Source: an uncultured Aquimarina sp.
GTDB taxonomy: Bacteria > Bacteroidota > Bacteroidia > Flavobacteriales > Flavobacteriaceae
Assembly (NCBI GenBank): GCA_947498595.1
Contig: CANMKX010000035.1
Coordinates: forward strand, 1-39,295
DNA length: 39,295 nucleotides
Direction of reading: 5' to 3'
Made by a program: the position numbers and the translations under genes. A model generated the notes under the pieces. That model searched no databases and was not told the DNA's origin. It worked only from the letters and a program-made list of their open reading frames with translations. The first letter of the stretch is position 1, and each line of letters begins with the position of its first letter. Positions 33,379 through 39,295 of the stretch are shown one piece after another.

Positions 33379-34551
33379 ATGAAAGCCTCCCAATCCTTAC
33401 CTAGACCTGAAAACTGGCAAGACTTTGAGAAACTCTGTAAGAAGTTATGGGGTGAGATATGGAACTGCCCAGAAATTATGAGAAATGGTCGTTCTGGTCA
33501 GGAACAAGCTGGAATAGATGTTTATGGGATTCCACAAGGAGAAAACTCATATTACGGAATTCAATGTAAAGGCAAGGACGAATATACCGCCAAACAGCTT
33601 ACTGAAAAGGAAATTAATCAGGAAATTGAAAAAGCTAAAACATTTGAACCTGAGTTAAAGAAAATGTATTTCACAACGACTGCCGTGAGAGATGCAGGTG
33701 TACAGGCAATTATCAGAAAGAAAAATATTGAGCATATCAAAAAAGAGCTTTTTGAAGTACACCTCTATGCCTGGGAAGATATTGTCGATTTGATTTTTGA
33801 AAATAAGACTACTTACGACTACTATCTTAATAGTCAAACTTTCAAAAAGCGCCATTCAGTACAGGTCACTTTTGAAAACGGAAAGTCAGTAATAAAGGCT
33901 AAATCAAAATTTATTCAAAAAAATCATATTGCCAGAAGTGAATATGAAGAAATGGAAAGAGCAGCCGAAAAATTCATGTCTCCAATTATAAAAAAACAGT
34001 TGAAATGGCAGGAGAAAATGTGGAAAAATCACGGTATTCTTGACATAGGAGATTTTTCAACTTCTAGCTATACTGAAATCAACAGGAGCTTCATTGAGAG
34101 CAAAATTTTGGTTAAAAATAATGGTTCCGAGCCATTAGAGCACTGGAAATTAACTATTTATTACCCCATAGAAATTGTTGAATTGTCCGATGATAATAAA
34201 AAAGAGAAAGGAAGCTTTATTGTTCCAGTTCATCGAGCAAAAAATTATGATACTTATATTGATATAGAAAATCATAGGGTCGAATTGGAATCCAGAAAAA
34301 AAATCTTAGTAGGAGATGATAGCTTTCTCTCAAAACCAATATTCGTTAAACCATTAGCCGAATCAAAAACAATTGAGATTCCTTGGAAGTTAGTTTCGAA
34401 AAATTTTAAGGAAGAAGGTATTCTAAAATTAATAGTTGAGATTGAATTTGACTACAAACGGGTTAAAGTTCCGGATGATTCCCCATTATTATCAGAGGAA
34501 CAAACAAGAGTTACAATAGAAAATTTTATAGAACGAGTGGACGATGAGTAG
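33379..34551 (+). CDS. Restriction-endonuclease-like (Mrr-type PD-(D/E)xK) protein
   Basis: A 390-residue protein. The N-terminal 150 residues form a restriction-endonuclease-like fold: WQDFEKLCKKLWG with E17 near the first helix, GIDVYG giving D47, and GIQCKGKD giving Q62 and K64, the D...QxK version of the catalytic core used by Mrr-like and NERD-like nucleases. The remaining 240 residues start with a helical stretch and then become beta-rich (LTIYYPIEIVELSDD, RVELESRKKILVG), looking like a sensing or binding module. I cannot assign that half to a family. The gene follows the frameshifted PD-(D/E)xK-like gene by 21 bases. The pair next to a tRNA gene suggests a mobile defence cassette, but no methylase or specificity subunit is present. 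Confidence 0.78.
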   Translation: MKASQSLPRPENWQDFEKLCKKLWGEIWNCPEIMRNGRSGQEQAGIDVYGIPQGENSYYGIQCKGKDEYTAKQLTEKEINQEIEKAKTFEPELKKMYFTTTAVRDAGVQAIIRKKNIEHIKKELFEVHLYAWEDIVDLIFENKTTYDYYLNSQTFKKRHSVQVTFENGKSVIKAKSKFIQKNHIARSEYEEMERAAEKFMSPIIKKQLKWQEKMWKNHGILDIGDFSTSSYTEINRSFIESKILVKNNGSEPLEHWKLTIYYPIEIVELSDDNKKEKGSFIVPVHRAKNYDTYIDIENHRVELESRKKILVGDDSFLSKPIFVKPLAESKTIEIPWKLVSKNFKEEGILKLIVEIEFDYKRVKVPDDSPLLSEEQTRVTIENFIERVDDE

Positions 34552-34696
34552 TTGAGGTTAGATTAACGTGACACATTCCATTTCATTCTGTTACTCTTCG
34601 TTTCAGGAAGAGAACTTCAATAAAATTGCCTTGTACACAATACTCAATTTTGATTTTAATTGCATCGTCCCTTTCTACTAAGTTGTAAATGAATAC

Positions 34697-34963
34697 GGAT
34701 CAAGAACAAAAGTTGTGTTTATGCAAAAATTTGAGTTAATCTAAAAAGAAAGAATTCAACATTTTTAACACCTCTAAATTGTGCTCTAAAAGCTTTTATC
34801 TTAGCATTGAAAGATTCTGCTGATGCGTTTGTACTTCTATTATCGAAATAATTGAGTATTGATTTATAACTTATACTAATAGAATTTGCGACACTATTAA
34901 AATCTTTAAACCCTGAATCTTCAACTTCTTTAAACCAATGCGCTAATTTTGGATCAAGAACAA
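34697..34963. repeat. 13-base direct repeat bounding a transposase fragment
   Basis: GGATCAAGAACAA occurs at 34697-34709 and again at 34951-34963, in the same orientation, just outside and at the broken 5' end of the transposase remnant. The left copy is where the outer end of the insertion sequence would be expected, beyond the transposase stop. The second copy may mark a deletion junction. Confidence 0.6.
34719..34962 (-). pseudogene. Transposase C-terminal remnant (ISAon1/ISL3-like DDE family)
   Basis: The minus strand encodes about 79 residues: DPKLAHWFKEVEDSGF, then SYKSILNYFDNRSTNASAES, then FNAKIKAFRAQFRGVKNVEF, then FFLFRLTQIFA and a stop at 34721-34719. The NASAESFNAKIKAFRAQFRGV portion is the conserved end of DDE transposases of ISAon1/ISL3-like elements, abundant in Flavobacteriaceae. 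Everything upstream of DPKLAHWF is missing; an in-frame TAA lies three codons earlier. A further minus-strand open fragment at 34583-34694 (EYCVQGNFIEVLFLKRRVTE end) looks coding but is not assigned. The fragment is not functional and marks past insertion between the nuclease cassette and the isonitrile operon. Confidence 0.85.
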
Positions 34964-34978
34964 TTTAAACTCATTAAA

Positions 34979-35005
34979 ATAGGCCTATAAGAATTATAGG
35001 CCTAT
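34979..35005 (-). terminator. Hairpin downstream of the isonitrile operon
   Basis: A perfect 12-base inverted repeat (ATAGGCCTATAA with its complement) around a 3-base loop. On the minus strand it is followed by TTTAAT, so it could end the transcript of the HAD phosphatase gene, whose stop lies 135 bases upstream. The T-run is short. The bases between (35006-35139) contain nothing else I can assign. Confidence 0.5.
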
Positions 35006-35139
35006 AAAGACTATATAAATGATTGTTAAATAGGATTAGTATACATTTCTCTTTTACTTTTTCAAAACTGACCTAAGTAATAATAGAGTTAACTTTATAA
35101 TCACAATAAAACTCTCTTCTTTATAAAAGAAATCAATAA

Positions 35140-35817
35140 TCATGAATTATCACTCAAAATTAGCGGACTGATTAACAATTCATTAGGATGATGTATTATT
35201 TGTTTTGCACCTTGCGTTTGAAGCACTTCCAAGTCACGAAACCCCCAACTTACACCAATCGGATACATACCAGAGTTAACAGCCATTTGCATATCTATTT
35301 CCGTATCGCCCACATATATCATTTCTTGAGGTGTTAAATTAGTGTATTGACACATTTTAACGAAGCAGGCTGGGTCTGGTTTTTTTGGAATACCTAGGCA
35401 AGCGCCACTCACATAATCAAACTCAATTTCTTTAAAGAGTGATAAAACAATTTGCAATGTCAAATCATTTTCTTTATTGCTCAATATCCCTAAAAACATT
35501 CCTTTTTCCTTTAAGTTATGTAACATTTCCATGATACCTGGATAAGGTTTTGTTGTGTTGAGTAAATTTCGTCGATAACGGACTGTAAAACTTTTATGAA
35601 TCTCTTCAAGATGCTTTTGCATTGATTTTGGCAAGCTTTTGCGTACCATGTTCACGGTTCCATTCCCTATTCGCAAGCGATATTCTTGTAAGGTGAAATT
35701 CGGTAACCCTCTAAATGTCAATTCTTCATTAAGAGAATTACCAAGATCTTCAAGTGTATCCACAAGTGTTCCATCTAAATCGAAAACGACAGCTTTAATT
35801 AATTCTGGATATATCAT
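35140..35817 (-). CDS. HAD family phosphatase (phosphoglycolate phosphatase-like)
   Basis: A 225-residue haloacid dehalogenase-superfamily hydrolase. The nucleophile motif FDLDGT gives D13 and D15; motif II is ILSNK, motif III is the lysine in IPKKPDP, and motif IV is YVGDTEIDM. The helical cap between motifs I and II (subclass C1, residues about 20-85) is typical of phosphoglycolate phosphatase and beta-phosphoglucomutase relatives. Its start overlaps the stop of the isonitrile synthase fusion by 4 bases, so it is translationally coupled to that enzyme. PvcA-type enzymes consume ribulose-5-phosphate; a phosphatase for a phosphorylated leftover or intermediate is therefore a reasonable but untested role. 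Confidence 0.87.
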   Translation of the reverse strand: MIYPELIKAVVFDLDGTLVDTLEDLGNSLNEELTFRGLPNFTLQEYRLRIGNGTVNMVRKSLPKSMQKHLEEIHKSFTVRYRRNLLNTTKPYPGIMEMLHNLKEKGMFLGILSNKENDLTLQIVLSLFKEIEFDYVSGACLGIPKKPDPACFVKMCQYTNLTPQEMIYVGDTEIDMQMAVNSGMYPIGVSWGFRDLEVLQTQGAKQIIHHPNELLISPLILSDNS

Positions 35818-37595
35818 AATACATGAACTCTCTGTAAATGTCGTTTTGAAACTCCTTTAAAAGAGTTTCTTCCATGCAGCAGAGCATTGTTATCTGCAAT
35901 CAAAAAATCTCCTTTCTGCCAAACGTGCTCGTATAAAACATCATCTTGATAAAGTCGAGTTGTAAAATTCTGTAAAAACTCTTCTTCTGATTCTTCTGCA
36001 ACGCTTCGCACACTCACGCTCATTGGATTTACTTCTGCATTATCTTCATTATATGGCTCAATGTATCGAATTCGTGTCTCCTTTGTATCTGGATGAAAAT
36101 CAACTAAAGGATTACTAATAAGTCCTCCATAATGTGCTTTTTTTTCAGTCTCATAATCTATGGTCGTCTGCTTCCAGATCTCTCGTTTCTGATCATCTGC
36201 TGATTGCCAAACTTCACTTGTGTTAGCGAAAATTGTTTCACCTCCAATATTAGATTCTGCTCCTTCTAGACATTGAAATATGTTGTATCGAGGATTTTCT
36301 TTTATAAAAGCTCCATCCCAATGCAATTCAACCCTACCTTTAGTAAAGATATGATTAGGAGCGTCTTCTTTTATTTTCAGATCAAGTACTGAACCAAATT
36401 CCCATTTCAAAATTTCCCCAAAACGCCCTGCAAATTCCTCAAATTGAGCAGTTTTAAGTGTTGGAAATCCGCGTAAAACTATGAGTTTATGCTTTGCAAT
36501 AAGCGATTTTAATTCAGTAATAGGAAGAGCTAACACTGAAGATTCACTTGCTTTAGCTTCTCGTATAACACCAAAAGGATTAATCGTCGAAAGCTTTTTC
36601 TCTGGCTCTACTTTTGTTATCGCTTTTTCAGGAATAACTTCGTAATGACTTGGTCTTCCTTCTTTAAACATCAACGCTACGTTTTTTGATTCTATTTCAG
36701 CACGATTTTCAAGTGTTATTTTCCCATTATCAATAACAGAAACAGCATGCCAAGGTGTTCTCCAAACATCGGTTGTATCTAAGAGGTATACACCAATTTT
36801 TTCAGACTTACGCATCTGAGGGTGAATAGAAAGTCTAATAGCATCTGGGAATTCTCGTTCCAAAACACGACTCCAAGCATTACTACGTTGAATTACTCTA
36901 TATGCAACATTGCGTGCTTCATTCTGAATGGCATTACGACTTTTATCAGCAAACTCATTCATACCAGAAAAATCTTCAAACATAAAACGAGTCATACCTT
37001 TATACATCGCACTAGCTTTTGGATCTTTTTTAATTCTATTTCGCAGTGCCGAAAGTCCTTCTCCATAAGTAATCATAAGTTCCTCTCGTAAGGTATCAAA
37101 ATGTTTGACTCCAGGATATAAATCATCTAAATCAAAAAACTCGATTTGACTACCTACCATTTCAGATGAATACTCTCTTAGTTTTTTTCCGTAAGCGGTA
37201 ACATGTTCATCTTGAATTCTAATTAAATCAGCGAAAACACGGCCATCTGAGCAAATAGTCATTATTGCTCCTGGTGGGTATATCTTCTCTATCTTTTGAC
37301 ATAATATTTTTAAGTTCTTTAAAGCTTCTATCTCACCTAAGTCCGGCAAATGTCCTAACGTTTTACGTCGATTTGGAGATTTTGCTGGAAATGCTGGTAA
37401 AATCAATCTAATAGCTTCGTTTTTGATTACAGCTCTAAGGGTTTTTTCATAATGAACTTTTGCTTCCTCTTCAAAATTACCTTCCTGTTTTTCTTGCCCT
37501 GGTAGTAATCGTCTCTTTTCAAAAATAATTTCGACTATACTCTTGGTTATGCTATGGACATTTACTTGGCTAGTTTCTTTTACATTGATTTCCAT
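35814..37595 (-). CDS. PvcA-PvcB fusion: isonitrile synthase plus Fe(II)/2-oxoglutarate oxygenase
   Basis: A 593-residue two-domain enzyme. Residues about 15-325 are PvcA/IsnA/DIT1-like, with PAFPAKSPN (68-76), CSDGRVF (115-121), RLSIHPQ (254-260) and TPWHAV (280-285); this family joins an amino-acid nitrogen with a carbon from ribulose-5-phosphate to make an isonitrile, usually on Tyr or Trp. Residues about 350-593 are a TauD-like PvcB/IsnB oxygenase, with the iron ligands H425 and D427 in ELHWDGAF and H574 in LLHGRNSF; R585 or R589 probably binds 2-oxoglutarate. Such oxygenases decarboxylate and desaturate the product to a vinyl isonitrile. The two activities are usually separate neighbouring genes. 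The gene is flanked by a halogenase (44-base gap) and a phosphatase (4-base overlap). Confidence 0.92.
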   Translation of the reverse strand: MEINVKETSQVNVHSITKSIVEIIFEKRRLLPGQEKQEGNFEEEAKVHYEKTLRAVIKNEAIRLILPAFPAKSPNRRKTLGHLPDLGEIEALKNLKILCQKIEKIYPPGAIMTICSDGRVFADLIRIQDEHVTAYGKKLREYSSEMVGSQIEFFDLDDLYPGVKHFDTLREELMITYGEGLSALRNRIKKDPKASAMYKGMTRFMFEDFSGMNEFADKSRNAIQNEARNVAYRVIQRSNAWSRVLEREFPDAIRLSIHPQMRKSEKIGVYLLDTTDVWRTPWHAVSVIDNGKITLENRAEIESKNVALMFKEGRPSHYEVIPEKAITKVEPEKKLSTINPFGVIREAKASESSVLALPITELKSLIAKHKLIVLRGFPTLKTAQFEEFAGRFGEILKWEFGSVLDLKIKEDAPNHIFTKGRVELHWDGAFIKENPRYNIFQCLEGAESNIGGETIFANTSEVWQSADDQKREIWKQTTIDYETEKKAHYGGLISNPLVDFHPDTKETRIRYIEPYNEDNAEVNPMSVSVRSVAEESEEEFLQNFTTRLYQDDVLYEHVWQKGDFLIADNNALLHGRNSFKGVSKRHLQRVHVL

Positions 37596-37639
37596 AATTA
37601 ATTTGCTTTTAATTATTGTTTATATTTTTAATTCTCTAA

Positions 37640-39250
37640 TTAGTTAGTAGCAGATAATGGTAGTTCAATATCTAGCTCCTTTATACTTTCATTAGATTGT
37701 TTTTGGTAATTCATCAATAGCTCAAGTCCTTCTTGAAGGCTAAGCTCTCTTTTAATTATAGTTTGAACAGTTGCAACTATGATTTCTTCTTCTTTTTGTA
37801 TCGATTTAATTTCAATCATTCTTCTTAAAGCATAATTGATACATACATCATACATCAGATTTTCCATTTGCATAATTTCGATAGGGTCTAGGTGTCTGCC
37901 TGATGTTTCTACATGTCGCATAATTGAATCAGGAACTATCGAATCAAAAAATTCTCCACTATTATTACTATAAAGTGCATTATGATTTTCTAAAAATTTC
38001 ACAAACTCTTCACGGCGTTCGTGCAATTTACCGATAGTTGAATTTTTGTCTAAAAGAGCCATATTACGAGCTAAAAGATTTTCTTCTGGTATTGACTCTA
38101 ATGTTTCTTTATCTTCAAAACTCCATATCTCGGCCATTGAACGAGGCAGTGTTATACCAAAATATCCCATAGCAACAGGCTGGTAATGCATGCGGTGAAC
38201 GTCATACGAACCACTATACATCCCTCTAACTTGCTGAAGTATTAATTCCCACCAACTTTTAGTATAAACATTATAAGTTTTCACTTTGGTTTTTAACTCC
38301 AACTCTTCTTCTCTTATATCCGTTGCAATAAGATCTCCTATTAATCGATTACTATCTGCTATGAAAGCACTAGTAGTTGAGAAAAGTGGTTCCAGAAACC
38401 CGGAAGACATACCAGTCATGTACCAACGATCTTCAGAGTAAGCTTGCTTTGTACGTCTCGGCATTGCTGCTAAACCATGAAAGTCTTCCAAAGAAGAGGA
38501 TTCTGATAATAATTCTCTAAACACCTTATGTTGATGAAAAAACGCCAGTAACTCTTCATTATTTTTAATCTTTATATTCGTAATATCTTCTCGAACAGTT
38601 ACACCTATACTAGTAGTAGTTGCATCTAACGGAATCACCCATATCCAATATCCTTTATACATAAAATGGTTTGTAGACAAATAACGACTGGTGTGATTCA
38701 CTTTCGAACGCCAATCAATATCTCCCATTAAATCAAAGTTCTCCATATGTTTAACACGAGCCCAGTAAGATTTTACTGGATGTCTTTCGTATGCAGAATC
38801 AATTAAACCTAATTTCCTCCCAAGCGGAGCCGCAAAACCAGAAGCATCCACCAACCATTTACCTTTGAAGGTTCCTTTGTCTGTAACTACTGTGTGACCA
38901 TTTTGGCGATCTAGTTGAATGTCGGTTACCTTATGTCCAAGTAAGGTTTTGATACCGGCAGCCTGATTCATTTTGTAGAGATCCGTATCAAAACGCTTAC
39001 GATCCAATTGTGAGGCAGGTGTTCCATGATACCAAGTACGGCCGATCTCACTCATTTCAGAAAGAGAAAGATCTTTATTTTCTGTATCGAACCACCAACG
39101 CAAACCATGCTTGTAAAGGTGATTTGTGTCAAGATAATGCCCCAAATCAAGATGACGCACTGCATAATCCCAAAAAACTTCTAAGGTTGACTCACCTACC
39201 CATGAACCAAAATCTTTCTTTTTATCTAAAGTAATAAAAAAATCAAAAAC
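37640..39250 (-). CDS. Flavin-dependent halogenase (tryptophan halogenase family), 5' end missing
   Basis: The open frame runs from 39250 (just after a TGA at 39253-39251) and lacks an ATG in its first part; a GTG at 39160 gives 506 residues, but homologous-looking sequence continues before it (DKKKDFGSWVGEST, EVFWDYAV). The VGEST motif, the catalytic-type Lys (K17 from the GTG, in LYKHGLRWWF) and the halogenase hallmark WIWVIP (172-177) are all present, with DASG at 105-108. The N-terminal FAD dinucleotide motif GxGxxG, expected about 30 residues before DKKKD, is absent in all three frames of the bases up to the window end. So the gene is truncated or rearranged near 39240, or cut by an assembly edge. 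It would chlorinate or brominate an aromatic ring; being first in the isonitrile operon points to a Tyr- or Trp-derived substrate. Confidence 0.82.
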   Translation of the reverse strand, partial: VFDFFITLDKKKDFGSWVGESTLEVFWDYAVRHLDLGHYLDTNHLYKHGLRWWFDTENKDLSLSEMSEIGRTWYHGTPASQLDRKRFDTDLYKMNQAAGIKTLLGHKVTDIQLDRQNGHTVVTDKGTFKGKWLVDASGFAAPLGRKLGLIDSAYERHPVKSYWARVKHMENFDLMGDIDWRSKVNHTSRYLSTNHFMYKGYWIWVIPLDATTTSIGVTVREDITNIKIKNNEELLAFFHQHKVFRELLSESSSLEDFHGLAAMPRRTKQAYSEDRWYMTGMSSGFLEPLFSTTSAFIADSNRLIGDLIATDIREEELELKTKVKTYNVYTKSWWELILQQVRGMYSGSYDVHRMHYQPVAMGYFGITLPRSMAEIWSFEDKETLESIPEENLLARNMALLDKNSTIGKLHERREEFVKFLENHNALYSNNSGEFFDSIVPDSIMRHVETSGRHLDPIEIMQMENLMYDVCINYALRRMIEIKSIQKEEEIIVATVQTIIKRELSLQEGLELLMNYQKQSNESIKELDIELPLSATN

Positions 39251-39295
39251 TCAGTAAATACAAGGGATTCCAAGGGAACTTTATATTTACATTAA

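Noticed and set aside
34590..34615. Bulged hairpin after the Mrr-like nuclease gene as a terminator.
   Set aside because: The stem has a bulge and there is no T-run after it; too weak to call.
34583..34694. Minus-strand fragment ending in VLFLKRRVTE as a separate gene.
   Set aside because: Only about 36 codons, no start codon and no recognised family; mentioned with the transposase remnant as possible debris.
31497..35139. An integrase or a duplicated tRNA 3' end marking an integrated element.
   Set aside because: Neither was found by reading both strands of this stretch.

Overview
The window looks like a chromosomal stretch from a marine-type member of the Flavobacteriaceae (Bacteroidota). 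The DNA is AT-rich. Secreted enzymes carry lipoprotein signals, and the large collagenase ends in a type IX secretion (T9SS) sorting domain. Promoter-like sites follow the Bacteroidota pattern TTG-N19-TAnnTTTG, seen clearest at 22-51 and in front of blaI, with a good -7 element before tRNA-Leu.

Positions 130-16047 hold eleven minus-strand genes packed with overlaps or gaps of only a few bases, apart from two gaps of 22 and 42 bases near the 5' end. In transcription order they encode a delta1-pyrroline-2-carboxylate reductase (ornithine cyclodeaminase family), a trans-3-hydroxy-L-proline dehydratase (Cys/Thr active site), an aldose 1-epimerase, an MGH1/GH63-like alpha-glycosidase lipoprotein, a fusion of an APH-type kinase, an M23 domain and a class III aminotransferase-like phospho-lyase, a GH2 beta-galactosidase lipoprotein, a sodium/sugar symporter, a GNAT acetyltransferase, GalK, an NTF2-like protein and GalT. 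I read this as one catabolic locus for the unusual parts of collagen: Glc-alpha-1,2-Gal-beta-O-hydroxylysine and 3-hydroxyproline. The glycosidases would release the two sugars, the gal genes would use galactose, the fusion would phosphorylate and deaminate hydroxylysine, and the first two genes would turn 3-hydroxyproline into proline. A divergent S37 peptidase (16310-17602), a T9SS-secreted M9 collagenase (24028-29172) and an M20 dipeptidase (29764-31152) lie nearby and could supply the substrates. The family assignments are strong; the integrated pathway is inference.

Between these lie a two-membrane-segment small protein and a double-glycine-leader peptide (17677-18210), adenine deaminase, a DUF4407 membrane protein, and a BlaR1/BlaI pair. 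The BlaI-type palindromes overlap both elements of the pair's own promoter, and the BlaR1 has an ExbD-like domain and a coiled coil in place of a penicillin sensor.

From tRNA-Leu(UAG) at 31415 rightwards the window looks accessory. It holds a two-gene cassette in which both proteins carry PD-(D/E)xK nuclease-like motifs; the first gene is knocked out of frame at an 11-A run. Then come a transposase remnant and a minus-strand operon made of a flavin-dependent halogenase lacking its N-terminus, a PvcA-PvcB isonitrile synthase/oxygenase fusion, and a HAD phosphatase. This operon should make a (possibly halogenated) vinyl isonitrile from an aromatic amino acid, if the halogenase is still functional.
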